In this document: piece by piece, positions 42,505 through 52,574 of the stretch
Numbering within the stretch: position 1 is the stretch's first letter
Layout: each line of letters begins with the position of its first letter
From: DASXAI01 sp963798445
GTDB lineage: Bacteria > Actinomycetota > Acidimicrobiia > Acidimicrobiales > Ilumatobacteraceae
Length of the DNA: 64,000 nt
NCBI GenBank assembly: GCA_963798445.1
Contig: CAWCTH010000008.1
Coordinates: 496,001-560,000 of the forward strand
Direction of reading: 5' to 3'
Notes under the pieces: generated by a model
What the model was told of the DNA's origin: nothing
Databases searched by the model: none
What the model saw: only the letters and a program-made list of their open reading frames with translations
Position numbers and translations under genes: made by a program

Positions 42505-42828
42505 ATGAGAGGGATCGACGGCAAGGTCGCCATCGTCGGCAGTTCAGGGATCGGTCAGGCCATCGCCATTCGGCTCGCCGAGGACGGGGCCAATGTGGCC
42601 ATCAACTACGTCGGCTACCCCGACGGTGCCGAATCGACCAAGGACGCCATCGAGCGCGGCAAGGATGCCTGCATGTACGCCATGGACGACGCCGGAGTCC
42701 ACCCCATGCTGGTTGCCGCCGACGTGTCGCAGGAAGACCAGGTCGAGCAGATGTTCAGGGACGTCATCGCTGAATACGGCCACGCGACCCAGGCGTCGAC
42801 CACGCCCTGCGCGTTGCCGACCATCTGA
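42505..42828 (+). pseudogene. Truncated SDR (glucose 1-dehydrogenase-like)
   Basis: A 107-codon fragment starting MRGIDGKVAIVGSSGIGQAI behind an AGGAGG site. It is clearly an SDR N-terminus, but two residues of the TGGSSGIG cofactor motif are missing, and after VIAEYGH, where NNAG should follow, the sequence changes to unrelated residues and stops. The other frame after the break reads DHALRVADHLTDRLAGHGGH and runs up to the next gene. An internal deletion has thus joined an SDR front to the tail of another gene. It is not expected to be functional. Confidence 0.7.
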
Positions 42829-42860
42829 CCGACCGCCTCGCCGGTCACGGAGGCCACGTC

Positions 42861-45438
42861 ATGAGCACGAACATCGAGCAAGCCCGTCTGGCTGACGACG
42901 GCGCGGCGTGGAAGCGCTGGGGGCCGTACCTGTCCGAGCGGGCATGGGGCACGGTCCGGGAGGACTACAGCGCCAACGGCGACGCGTGGGGATACCTGCC
43001 TCATGACCACGCTCGCTCCCGCGCCTACCGGTGGAACGAGGACGGCCTGGCCGGCCTGTGCGACGATCACCAGCGGCTGTGCTTCGCCCTGTCGTTCTGG
43101 AACGGCACCGACCCCATCCTCAAGGAGCGCATCTTCGGGCTCACGGGGAACGAGGGCAACCACGGCGAGGACGCCAAGGAGCTGTGGTGGTACCTCGACT
43201 CGACCCCGACGCACTCGTGGATGCGCTGGGCCTACGTCTATCCGCAGCGCGAGTTCCCCTACGAGCGCCTGGTCGCCGAGAACCAGCTCCGCGGCCGGCA
43301 GGACCCCGAGTTCGAGCTGCTCGATACGGGCCTCTTCGACGACGACCGGTACTGGGACATCACGGTCGACTACGCCAAGGCGTCGCCCGACGACACCTGC
43401 GTGCGGGTGCGGATCCGCAACGCCGGCCCCGACGAGGCCACCGTGCACGTCCTGCCCACCCTGTGGTTCCGCAACACGTGGTCATGGGGACTCGACGACC
43501 GCAAGCCGCTCATCGTCGACAACGACGGCACCCTGGTGGCCGACCACCACGAGTTGGGCCGCATGATGCTCGTCGGGGACGGTTCGCCGGAGCGGCTGTT
43601 CTGCGAGAACGAGTCGAACGCACAGCGGCTCTGGGGCGCCGACGGGCCGGCGTTCCCGAAGGACGGGATCGCCGACCACGTCGTCCACGGTGCACCGACG
43701 GTCAATCCCGAACGCACCGGGACCAAAGCTGCGCACTGGTATCGCCTCACGGTTGCCGGCGGTGAGACCGCGGAGGTGCGGCTGCGTCTCTCGCCTGACG
43801 GTGCTGCGTCCAACGGCGAGTGGGAACGGGCCATGGCCGACCGCGAGCGCGAGGCCGACGAGTTCTACGCCACCCTCACGCCGCCTGGCGCGAGCGCCGA
43901 TGAGGCCCGGGTGCTGCGCCAGGCCCTGGCCGGGATGCTGTGGACCAAGCAGTACTTCCACTTCGACGTGGACCGATGGTTGGAAGGCGACCCCGCCCTC
44001 CCCGCACCGCCCGAGGACCGCAAGCACGGCCGCAACCACGAGTGGCGCCACCTCAACAACGCCGATGTCATCTCGATGCCCGACAAGTGGGAGTACCCGT
44101 GGTACGCGGCGTGGGACCTCGCCTTCCACTGCGTGCCACTGGCGCTCGTCGACGCGGAATTCGCCAAGGATCAGCTGTTGTTGCTGTGCCGTGAGTGGTA
44201 CATGCATCCCAACGGTCAGCTGCCCGCCTATGAGTGGTCGTTCGGTGACGTCAACCCGCCGGTCCACGCGTGGGCGGCGTTGCGGGTGTTCGAGCTCGAC
44301 GGCCGCCGCGACCACGAGTTCCTGCAACGGATCTTCCAGAAGCTGCTCCTGAACTTCACGTGGTGGGTCAACCGCAAGGACGCCGCCGGGATGAACCTGT
44401 TCGAAGGCGGCTTCCTCGGCCTCGACAACATCGGCCCCATCGACCGATCCGCCCAGCTGCCGGTCGCCGGTCGATTGGCTCAGGCCGACGGCACGGCGTG
44501 GATGGCGATGTACTGCTTGAACCTGCTGGAGATCGCGCTGGTGCTGGCCGAGCGCGACCGCGTGTACGAGGACATGGCCACGAAGTTCTTGGAGCACTTC
44601 GCCTACATCGCCGCCGCCAGCGAGTCCCTGTGGGACGAGGAGGGCGGCCTTTACCACGACGTGCTCCACGATGACGACGGCGACACGGTGCCGTTGAGGG
44701 TCCGGTCAGTCGTGGGGCTCCTTCCCCTCGCCGCCACGACGACGTTGGGTCCGGCCACGTTGGCGCGGTTACCCGAGTTCGCCGGCAGGCTCCGCTGGTT
44801 CTCGGCGAACAAGCCCGAGTTCGCCGCTGGCATCGCCCGTACCCACGAGCGTGACGGCGTCGAGGGTCGCTTGCTGTCGGTGGTACCCCCCGAGCGGCTG
44901 GCCCGCATCCTTGCCGTCATGCTGGACGAGGCGGAGTTCCTGTCGCCCCACGGGGTCAGGGCGCTCTCGGCTGGCCACCGCGACGAGCCGTTCACCGTCG
45001 ACCTGGCGGGCATGCGGTACTCGGTCGATTACGAACCGGCCGAGTCGACGACCGACCTGTTCGGTGGCAACTCCAACTGGCGGGGCCCAGTGTGGTTCCC
45101 GGTCAACCATCTTCTCGTGGAAGCCGTCGAGCGGTTCGCCCGCTTCTACGGCGACGACGTCACGGTCGAATGCCCCACCGGCTCCGGCCAGCATCGCACG
45201 CTGAGCCAAGTGGCCGACGAGTTGGCGCGCCGCCTGATCTCCACGTTCCTCGACGGGCCGGACGGACGCCGCCCGGCGTTCGGGCCGGCCGAGAAGCTGC
45301 AGACGCGACCCGGCCCTCCACGACCGGTTGCTCTTCAACGAGTACTTCCACGGCGATACCGGCGCCGGGCTCGGGGCCTCCCACCAGACGGGCTGGACTG
45401 GACTGGTCGCCGACCTGATCACGCGTAGGAGCCGGTGA
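42861..45438 (+). CDS. GH63-like glucosidase (MGH1-type), frameshifted at the C-terminus
   Basis: A protein of about 858 residues with an (alpha/alpha)6 glycosidase fold. It starts MSTNIEQARLADDGAAWKRW. The N-terminal beta domain contains RWNEDGLAGLCDDHQRLCFA and WNGTDPILKERIFGL. The catalytic domain has WEYPWYAAWDLAFHCVPLAL, MHPNGQLPAYEWSFGDVNPP, and SNWRGPVWFPVNHLLVEA. Near 45305 the frame shifts; the true end reads DPALHDRLLFNEYFHGDTGA then GLGASHQTGWTGLVADLI, with TGA 45436-45438. This group hydrolyses alpha-glucosides or mannosylglycerate/glucosylglycerate; specificity here is not settled. The frameshift removes only the last helices and is probably a sequencing error. Confidence 0.85.
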
Positions 45439-45570
45439 GGCCGTACCGCGCTGCGTTCCCTGACCCTGGTCGATCGCGGCGTCACGGCCGCCACGGTTGG
45501 GCGGCGCCACGTCGAGCACACGATGGCGCCGGAGGCGTAACGCATTCGGCCCGGTCGGGACTGCAGGGTC

Positions 45571-46984
45571 ATGAGCGACGCACTCCGATCCACCGAATCC
45601 TTCGATGTCATCGTCATCGGCGGCGGGCCCGCCGGCGAGACGGCGGCGGGTCGCTGCGCCGACCACGGCCTGTCGGTCGCGCTGGTGGAACGAGAGCTCG
45701 TCGGTGGAGAGTGCTCCTACTGGGGGTGCATTCCGTCGAAGACGCTCATCCGGCCGGGTGACGTCATTGCGGCCGCCCGCCGTGTGCCCGGCGCCGCCCA
45801 GGCGGTGACCGGCTCCATCGACGTGGCGGCCGCGTTCGCGCAGCGGGACTACATGACCAACGGCTGGAGCGACGCCGGGCAGGTCCCGTGGTTGGACAGC
45901 AAGGGCATAGCGCTCGTGCGGGGCCGCGGCCGGCTCGTCGGCGAGAACGTCGTCGAGGTCGATCTGGTCGATGGCGACACCCGCCGGCTCGTCTCGAAAA
46001 GCGCGGTGGTGCTGGCGACGGGCACGAGCGCGGCGATCCCACCGATCCCCGGACTGCGGGAGATCGCGCCGTGGGACAACCGCTCGATCACGTCGGCCAA
46101 GGAGCTACCCCGCCGCCTTCTGGTGCTGGGTGGGGGTGCCGTCGGCGCCGAGATGGCCCAGGCGTTCCGCCGGCTCGGTTGCGAGGAGGTCACGGTGGTG
46201 GAAGGCGGTGAGCGCCTTCTCGGCCGGGAGGAGCCCTTCGCCGGCGACGAGCTCGCAGCCGCGTTCGAGGCGGAGGGCATCACGGTCATCACCGGCGTCG
46301 CGCTCGGCCGCCGCCCGGCGGGATGGTGCCGACGGTCCGGTTCTCGCCACCCTGGCCGACGGCCGCGACATCGAGGCCGATGAGATCCTCGTTGCGGTGG
46401 GCCGCCGTCCGGCGACGGCGTCGCTCGGATTGGAGACGGTCGGTCTCGAACCAGGCCGGTTCGTCGATGTCGACGACCAGCTCCGCGCCGTTGCCGTGCC
46501 AGGCGGGTGGCTGTACGCGGTCGGCGACTGCAACGGCCGCGCCCTGCTGACCCACATGGGCAAGTACCAGGCTCGCCTGGTCGGCGATGTCATCGCCGGC
46601 CACGACGTCCACGACGTCGCCGATCGGGACATGGTCCCCCGGGTCACCTTCACGGACCCACAGGTGTGCGCCATCGGGCTGACCGAGAGCCAGGCACGCG
46701 AGCGCGGCATCGACGTTCGCGCCGTTGCCTACGGCACCGGAGACGTGGCCGGCGCCTACACGCTCGGCAACGGCGTGAAAGGAACGTCGAAGCTCGTCGT
46801 CGACGAAGGCCGCCGCGTCATCGTGGGTGCCACCTTCACCGGACCGGGAGTGCAGGAGCTCCTCCACTCGGCCACCATCGCCATCGTCGGCGAGGTGCCC
46901 GTCGAGCGGCTCTGGCACGCCGTGCCGTCGTTCCCGACGGTCAGTGAGGTCTGGTTGCGCCTGCTCGAGGCGTACGGGCTCTGA
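45571..46984 (+). CDS. Pyridine nucleotide-disulfide oxidoreductase (lipoamide dehydrogenase/mercuric reductase-like), frameshifted
   Basis: FAD-dependent disulfide reductase of about 470 residues. FDVIVIGGGPAGETAAG is the FAD motif, the redox pair is in GGECSYWGCIPSKTL (C-x4-C), and VLGGGAVGAEMAQAFRRLG is the NAD(P) motif. Near 46308 the frame shifts; it resumes as RDGADGPVLATLADGRDIEA, then VGRRPATASLG, YAVGDCNGRALLTHMGKYQA and the dimerisation domain. The C-terminal catalytic His is in LWHAVPSFPTVSEVW. No 2-oxoacid dehydrogenase genes are nearby, so a stand-alone reductase is likely. No extra N-terminal HMA domain and no mer genes argue against true mercury resistance. Confidence 0.85.
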
Positions 46985-47031
46985 ACGTGGCAGGCGTGTC
47001 GTCAGCCGGCCTCGTGTCAGCCATCTTGTTG

Positions 47032-47046
47032 CGCGAGAATCTCGCG
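47032..47046. promoter_or_regulatory. Inverted repeat before the amidase gene
   Basis: CGCGAG-AAT-CTCGCG is a perfect 6-3-6 inverted repeat ending 17 bases before the amidase ATG (47064). It could be an operator or a small hairpin in the leader; it is too close to the start for a terminator of the upstream gene alone. Confidence 0.4.
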
Positions 47047-47063
47047 ATGTTCGAGGTTCGGTC

Positions 47064-48573
47064 ATGACCTCCACGGAGATCGCCGACATGGACGCTGTCG
47101 CCCAGGCGGAGCTCGTCCGCCGCGGGGACGTGACCGCGCTGGAGCTCGTCTCCTCGGCCATCGCCCGTATCGAGGCGCTCAACCCCACGCTGAACGCGGT
47201 CGTCACGACCAGCTTCGACGAGGCCCTCGAGATGGCGGCGGGCGGACCGGCGGGCCCGTTCGGCGGTGTCCCGTACCTGTTGAAGGACCTCGTCATCGAG
47301 CGGGCCGGCACACCGTTCACCGAGGGATCACGGTTCCTCCAGGGCTACATCTCCAGGTTCACGAGTGAACACGCGCTGCGCCTCGAACGGGCCGGGCTGA
47401 TCGTGCTCGGGCGCACCAACAGCCCCGAGTTCGGCATGGCCCCGGCGTGCGAACCGGTGCTCCACGGCCCCACCCGTAACCCGTGGTCGATCGATCGATC
47501 CACCAGTGGGTCGAGCGGCGGGTCGGCCGCTGCGGTGGCGTCCGGCATGGTGCCCATGGCCCACGCCAACGACCTCGGCGGCTCCATCCGCTACCCGGCC
47601 TCGGCCTGCGGCCTGTTCGGGTTGAAGCCGACCCGGGCGCGGGTCCCGCTCGGCCCCGAGTACGGCGACGTGCTCAACGGGTGGGCTTGCGAACACGCTG
47701 TCACTCGCACCGTTCGCGACAGTGCCGCGCTGCTCGACGCCACCGCGGGACCACTGCAGGGCGACCCGTATCCGGCCCCACCCGTCGAGCGACGCTTCAG
47801 CGACGAAGTCGGCGCCGAGCCCGGTCGACTCCGCATCGCGTTCAGCGGCCGAATGGCCGATGGCAACGTCGGTCACCCGGATTGCGTCACCGCACTCGAC
47901 GACGCCGTCGAGTTGTGTGCTGCGCTGGGCCACGAGCTGGTCGAAGCCAACCTCCCAGGTCTCACGCCCGACGTCGGGGCCGCCATTGGGACGATGTTCA
48001 ACGCCGCCGCCGCGTGGATCCTCGAGTACTGGATCCGGCGGCTCGGTCGGTCGCCCGGCCCGAGCGACATCGAACCGCTCACGCCGCGCCTTCTGGGCGG
48101 TGGGTCGCAGCGTCACCGCCGCCAAGTATCTGCTCGCGGTCGAAGACACCCAAGCGTTCTCGCGCGACGTCGCCCGCTTCCTGTCGGGCGGCCCCGACGC
48201 GTTCGACATGTTCCTCACCCCCACCATGTCTGAACCACCAGCCCGGATCGGCGAGATCACCTCCACCGAGGAGGAGCCACTCCGAGCCCTCGAACGTGGT
48301 GGGCGAACCGTCGGGTATTCCGGGGTGGTCGCCAACATCACCGGCAACCCGGCTATGTCCGTTCCGCTCCATTGGAACGATGACGGCATGCCGATCGGTG
48401 TCCACTTCCTGGGGCAGTTCGGCGGTGAAGCAACCCTGTTCCGGCTCGCCTCACAGCTCGAACGGGCCCGACCGTGGGCATCTCGTCGACCGCTCATCCA
48501 CGCCGGCCACCTCGATCCCACCGATCGAACCAAGGAAGCGCCGGCTCGGTCGAGCAACGCTGCGACGGGCTGA
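47064..48573 (+). CDS. Amidase (amidase signature family), frameshifted
   Basis: A protein of about 502 residues starting MTSTEIADMDAVAQAELVRR. The Ser-cisSer-Lys triad is visible: Lys in GVPYLLKDLVIE, the Gly/Ser-rich core in STSGSSGGSAAAVASG, and the nucleophile in NDLGGSIRYPASACGLFG. Near 48087 the frame shifts to RAFWAVGRSVTAAKYLLAVE and continues with DAFDMFLTPTMSEPPARIGE and NITGNPAMSVPLHWNDDGMP. The amide substrate is unknown. The ECF sigma gene follows 39 bases later but is probably a separate unit. Confidence 0.87.
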
Positions 48574-48612
48574 ACCGCGTCGAACGCCTCCGCGTGGGAG
48601 ACTCTTGCCCCG

Positions 48613-49248
48613 ATGGTTGTCACCGCGGCCGAAGCCGACGTCCTGGCTCGGCTGCGCGCCGGCGACCAGGAGACGTTCCGTGAGTTGGTGCTGCGCAATC
48701 ACGCGGCGATGGTTCGGTTCGCGTCGGGTTTCGTGCCGTCGACGGCGATCGCCGAGGAGGTCGTGCAGGACACGTGGATCGCTGTCATCAAGGGGATCGG
48801 CGGCTTCGAGGGCCGTTCCACGCTGCGGACGTGGATCTTCCGCATCCTGGCCAATCAGGCCCGCAGCAAGGGAGTGCGCGAGCGGCGCACGGTACCGGCG
48901 TCGTCCCTGGCCGATGAGCTGGCCGAGGCGGAGCAGCCGTCGGTGGCGATCGAACGGTTCGCGGGACCCCCGGGACGAGGCATGTGGGCGCAGCCACCGG
49001 CGCGCTGGAGCGACCAACCGGAGGAGCGGCTGCTGGTGGGCGCAACGTTTGAGCACTTCGCCGAGACGGTAAAGACGCTTCCCGAGAACCAGCGCCGCGT
49101 CGTTGTGCTGCGCGATGTCGAGGAGTGGACGTCGGAGGAGGTGTGCGAGCTCTTGGAGCTCAGCGAGGTGAACCAGCGGGTGCTGTTGCACCGGGCCAGA
49201 AGCAAGCTTCGCTCGCTGTTGGAGCAGGAGCTGGGAGGGCCGCGATGA
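48613..49248 (+). CDS. ECF-type RNA polymerase sigma factor
   Basis: A 211-residue sigma factor. Region 2 reads FRELVLRNHAAMVRFASGFV to EEVVQDTWIAVIKGIGGFEG, with STLRTWIFRILANQARSKGV as 2.3-2.4. Region 4 reads TLPENQRRVVVLRDVEEWTS to LLELSEVNQRVLLHRARSKL. The linker between them (about residues 95-130) contains a Pro/Trp-rich insert (GRGMWAQPPARWSDQPEE). Its TGA overlaps the anti-sigma ATG (ATGA), the classic sigma/anti-sigma coupling. Signal and regulon are unknown. Confidence 0.92.
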   Translation: MVVTAAEADVLARLRAGDQETFRELVLRNHAAMVRFASGFVPSTAIAEEVVQDTWIAVIKGIGGFEGRSTLRTWIFRILANQARSKGVRERRTVPASSLADELAEAEQPSVAIERFAGPPGRGMWAQPPARWSDQPEERLLVGATFEHFAETVKTLPENQRRVVVLRDVEEWTSEEVCELLELSEVNQRVLLHRARSKLRSLLEQELGGPR

Positions 49249-49625
49249 GGCTCTTGCGCCGGCGCGTCATCGTGTGCCAGCAGTGGGTGGAGCTCGTGAC
49301 GGCGTACCTCGACGGCGCCCTGCCGCGACGGCTCACGAAGGCCATCGACCGTCATCTCGCCGCCTGTGAACACTGCACGGAGTATCTGGCCCAGATGCGC
49401 CGCACGATCGAGCTCACCGGCCACCTCCAAGACGACGACGTACCCAGCGACGTGATCGACGCGTTGACCCAGGCCTTCGTCGACCAGCGCGGCGAAGACG
49501 CCTTCTTCGGCTTGGCTGGAGCGCGCAACGCCGCGGTGGCGAAGGCGCGCAATCCGTCGGAGGGTGGGACGGCGGCGATGAAACCGAGCGTCTCGCGAGC
49601 GCGAGCGGGGCTGGCCACGACGTGA
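49245..49625 (+). CDS. Zinc-finger (zf-HC2) anti-sigma factor
   Basis: A protein of up to 126 residues from ATG 49245. The zinc site H-x3-C-x2-C is in RHLAACEHCTEYLAQMRRT. It lacks a membrane helix, so it is a soluble anti-sigma factor of the RsrA/zf-HC2 kind, expected to bind the sigma factor encoded just before it. Related proteins usually end about where DALTQAFVDQ appears; the last 40 residues are Ala/Arg-rich and overlap the converging epimerase gene by 274 bases, so the true stop may be lost or the tail is unusual. Confidence 0.82.
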   Translation: MRLLRRRVIVCQQWVELVTAYLDGALPRRLTKAIDRHLAACEHCTEYLAQMRRTIELTGHLQDDDVPSDVIDALTQAFVDQRGEDAFFGLAGARNAAVAKARNPSEGGTAAMKPSVSRARAGLATT

Positions 49626-50563
49626 CGCACGTCGCCGAGGCGGTAGCCGCCGGTCACCTCTGGCACCAGCGCGGCGTCCACCGCGCCGGCGAGGACGGTG
49701 GCCATCTCCAGGATGGTGCAGGCGTGGCCGCTGGCGATGTTGAGCGGTCCGTCGACCGGGTCGTCGGTGGTGAGCGCGGCGACGTTGGCGCGGGCGACGT
49801 CGGTGACGTGCACGAAGTCGCGACGCTGGCCGCCGTCCTCCAGCACCCGGGGCCGCCGCCCTGCCTCGAGCGCCGATCGGAACAGGCTGGCGACACCGGC
49901 GTACGGCGTGTCGCGGGGCATCCGGGGGCCGTACACGTTGTGGTAGCGCAGCGCCGTGACGGGGAGGTCGTGCTGGCGCCCGAAGGCGGCGGCCAGGTGC
50001 TCCTGGTGGAGCTTGGTGGCGGCGTAGACGTTGCGGGGATCGGAGGGCGCGTCCTCGTCGACGAGGCCGGGCAGGAGCGGTGAGCGGCAGACGGGGCAAG
50101 GTGGTTCGTACCGTCCGGCGTCGAGGTCGCCTCGCCGGCGTGGCCCTGGCCGGACGGGTCCGTGCTCGGCGCAGAGGTAACGCCCTTCGCCGTAGACGAC
50201 CATGCTCGATGCCAGCACCAGACGGCCGCAGAAGCCGGCATCGTGCAGCGCCCAGAGCAGCGTCGCCGTACCGAGGTCGTTGTCGGCGACATAGGCACGC
50301 ACGTCGCCGAAGTCGACGCCGAGGCCCACCCTTGAAGCCTGGTGGCACACCGCGTCGACACCCTCCACGGCGGCGCGGGTGGCGGGGCCGTCGTTGATGT
50401 CGGTGAAACGCCAGTCGGCGGCGGCGTGCAGCCCGTCTGGGACCCCGGCGTGGGCGGCCGGGTTCAGGGAGTCGAGGGCGACGACATCGTGGCCATGGGC
50501 AACGAGGTCATCGACGACGTGCGATCCGATGAAGCCGGCGCCGCCGGTCACGAGCACCCTCAC
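49352..50563 (-). CDS. NAD-dependent epimerase/dehydratase (dTDP-L-rhamnose 4-epimerase-like)
   Basis: An extended SDR from GTG 50563. VLVTGGAGFIGSHVVDDLVA is the NAD motif, LASSMVVYGEG holds the catalytic Ser, and NVYAATKLHQEHLA holds Tyr-x3-Lys. An insert with a Cys pair (EPPCPVCRSPLLPGLVDEDA) is typical of actinobacterial enzymes named dTDP-L-rhamnose 4-epimerase. The normal protein end is probably near ATAALRAP; the frame remains open for about 50 more codons across the anti-sigma gene. Its start overlaps the stop of the membrane glycosyltransferase-like gene (GTGA), so both form an operon for nucleotide-sugar use. Confidence 0.85.
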   Translation of the reverse strand: MRVLVTGGAGFIGSHVVDDLVAHGHDVVALDSLNPAAHAGVPDGLHAAADWRFTDINDGPATRAAVEGVDAVCHQASRVGLGVDFGDVRAYVADNDLGTATLLWALHDAGFCGRLVLASSMVVYGEGRYLCAEHGPVRPGPRRRGDLDAGRYEPPCPVCRSPLLPGLVDEDAPSDPRNVYAATKLHQEHLAAAFGRQHDLPVTALRYHNVYGPRMPRDTPYAGVASLFRSALEAGRRPRVLEDGGQRRDFVHVTDVARANVAALTTDDPVDGPLNIASGHACTILEMATVLAGAVDAALVPEVTGGYRLGDVRHVVASPARARETLGFIAAVPPSDGLRAFATAALRAPAKPKKASSPRWSTKAWVNASITSLGTSSSWRWPVSSIVRRIWARYSVQCSQAAR

Positions 50564-51885
50564 CACGGCCACGCGATCGTGACCTGGAGCACGATGGCCA
50601 ACGTCGCCTGGGCGGCCAGCCAGGTGCGAGTCCGCAACGGCGGCAGCGTGGCGGTTGCCAGGAGGACCCATGGCAGGAACGGCAGCCAGATGCGCTCCAC
50701 CTCGGCTTTGGACAGACCCGACAGGTCAGCAATGGCCACGGCGACCAGCGCGGCGGCGACCAGCGGCGTCACGCCGGTGCGCCAGACCCGCACGAGCCCG
50801 GCGATGCCAGCGGGACCGAGCATCAGCGCGAACACCGCGAGGTTGGCTACGAGGAAGTAGCTGTAGGGGCGGTCGTTGCCGGCCCGCACGCCGTAGAAGT
50901 GGTGTGACGCGTCGAGGCCGTCGAGCCACCAGAAGCCGGCTGCCGTCCACACCGCCACGACGACGGCGCCACCGGCGCCTGCGGCCGCAGCCAACCTGGC
51001 GGCGCTCTCGCGCCAGTGCCACAGGACGACGGCGCCGAGGGCGGCGAGGAGGGGGACCAGGCCGTAGGTGAAGTACAGGGTCAATGCCCCGACGGCCCCG
51101 GCGGCAAGGGCGGCGCCGAGATGGTCGTGGGCGCCGGCGACCGCCAGCAGGGCGACGGCCCACGCCGCCAGTGCCATGAAAACAGCATCGCCGGTGGTGG
51201 CCACGAACAGGGCGAGGGGCGCCAGCACGAGGAAGGGCGCGGCCCGCCGGGCGGCGCTTTCGCCGGCCATGAGACGGGTCGTGATGAGCACGGCGGGCAC
51301 GGTGCTCGACCCGATGAGCACCACGGCGGCCGCGGCCCAGCCGGGCCCGGTCAGGCCGGCGCGATCGAGCAGGCCGTACAGCACGAGCAGGCCGGGAGGG
51401 TGACCCTGTACGTGCACCGGGTAATCGCCGAGGCGGTCGAGGTAGGTACTGACGAAACCTCCGATACCGAGACGGCGGACCGCCGGCATGGCCGCCCAGT
51501 AGTCGAACCGGCTGTCGAGCGGCGCGGTGAGCCAGTGGGCGCCGGTGCTGGTGGCGAGGGCAACGGCCCAGCCAGCAGCAGCGGCCCAGCTCCCAAGCAG
51601 GAGATCCCGCACCCTCAATCTGGCGGCCAGGGCCGGACCGACGGTAACGAATGCCCCCGCCGCGAGCACGGTAGAAACAAGACCGATCGTGGGTCGGAAT
51701 CGGAACGCACCGAAGAGGGGGATCACGCCGAGATGCAGTTGCACCCCGTTCGCCCGCAACCAGTACCCCCAGGCCGACACCACGACGAGGGCGATCGCCA
51801 CCGCAGCCAGAGCAGCGGTTACCCGCCGGTCCCGACGCGGCAAGGGGCGCGCCGGCGCCGCCTGGTGCTCGATCATGGGACCCAT
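50560..51885 (-). CDS. Polytopic membrane glycosyltransferase-like protein (mannosyltransferase/GT-C type)
   Basis: A 441-residue membrane protein, start at ATG 51885 (MGPMIEHQ) or 51876. About 11 hydrophobic segments include VTAALAAVAIALVVVSAWGY and AAPFLVLAPLALFVATTGDA. The first external loop contains SRFDYWAAMPAVRRLG and DYPVHVQGHPPGLLVLYGLL, whose acidic and His residues resemble GT-C enzymes that use polyprenyl-phosphate sugars. Sequence similarity to known families is weak. It is cotranscribed with the sugar epimerase and divergent from the GT2 gene, which could make its lipid-linked donor. Confidence 0.7.
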   Translation of the reverse strand: MGPMIEHQAAPARPLPRRDRRVTAALAAVAIALVVVSAWGYWLRANGVQLHLGVIPLFGAFRFRPTIGLVSTVLAAGAFVTVGPALAARLRVRDLLLGSWAAAAGWAVALATSTGAHWLTAPLDSRFDYWAAMPAVRRLGIGGFVSTYLDRLGDYPVHVQGHPPGLLVLYGLLDRAGLTGPGWAAAAVVLIGSSTVPAVLITTRLMAGESAARRAAPFLVLAPLALFVATTGDAVFMALAAWAVALLAVAGAHDHLGAALAAGAVGALTLYFTYGLVPLLAALGAVVLWHWRESAARLAAAAGAGGAVVVAVWTAAGFWWLDGLDASHHFYGVRAGNDRPYSYFLVANLAVFALMLGPAGIAGLVRVWRTGVTPLVAAALVAVAIADLSGLSKAEVERIWLPFLPWVLLATATLPPLRTRTWLAAQATLAIVLQVTIAWPW

Positions 51886-51929
51886 CCCTTGTCGGTCGTC
51901 GCCACCGACATTGACGTTACGGAGGATCG

Positions 51930-52574
51930 ATGATCGACGTAGTGCTACCGGCGCTGGACGAAGCCGCCGCTCTGCCCAGCGTGCTGGGGCGCATGCCCGC
52001 TGGCTACCGACCAATCGTTGTCGACAACGGATCGACCGACGGCACCGCCGACGTCGCTCGAGCATGTGGCGCCGTCGTCGTCGAGGAGTCCCGGCGCGGC
52101 TTCGGCGCAGCCTGCTACGCCGGGCTGCGGGAGGCGACGTCCGACGTCGTGTGCTTCATGGACGCCGACGGTTCACTCGATCCCCGCGACCTGGAGCTGG
52201 TGGCGGGACCGGTCATCGAGGGCTGGACGGATCTCATGCTCGGCGCGCGCCGATCGCAGCCCGGCGCGTGGCCACCCCATGCCCGGCTGGCCAACTGGCT
52301 ACTGGCCTCCGAAGTGCGACGTCGCACCGGCACGCCGATGTCGGACCTCGGGCCGATGCGCGCCGCCCGCCGGCGGCCGTTGCTGGCGCTCGACATCCGC
52401 GACCGGCGCTCGGGTTGGCCGCTGGAGATGGTGCTGCTGGGGGCGCGGGCCGGGTGGCGCATCGACGAGGTGCCCGTGCCGTACGCGCCCCGCATCGGCC
52501 GCTCGAAGGTGACGGGCACGGCTCGGGGCACGGTGCAGGCGGTGCGAGACATGCGCCGCGTCCTCGCCTCGTGA
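51930..52574 (+). CDS. Glycosyltransferase family 2 (polyprenyl-phosphate sugar transferase-like)
   Basis: A 214-residue GT-A enzyme beginning MIDVVLPALDEAAALPSVLG. VVDNGSTDGTADVARACGAV binds the nucleotide and FMDADGSLDPRDLELV has the D-x-D metal motif. The C-terminal part RSGWPLEMVLLGARAGWRID and the VPYAPRIGRSKVTG end match the dolichyl/polyprenyl-phosphate glycosyltransferase group. No membrane helices follow, so it is cytoplasmic or peripheral. Its stop overlaps the start of the TIGR04282 gene (GTGA). Confidence 0.87.
   Translation: MIDVVLPALDEAAALPSVLGRMPAGYRPIVVDNGSTDGTADVARACGAVVVEESRRGFGAACYAGLREATSDVVCFMDADGSLDPRDLELVAGPVIEGWTDLMLGARRSQPGAWPPHARLANWLLASEVRRRTGTPMSDLGPMRAARRRPLLALDIRDRRSGWPLEMVLLGARAGWRIDEVPVPYAPRIGRSKVTGTARGTVQAVRDMRRVLAS

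Noticed and set aside
45571..46984. Mercuric reductase (merA)
   Set aside because: No N-terminal heavy-metal domain, no C-terminal Cys pair and no mer genes nearby; a general disulfide reductase is the safer call.
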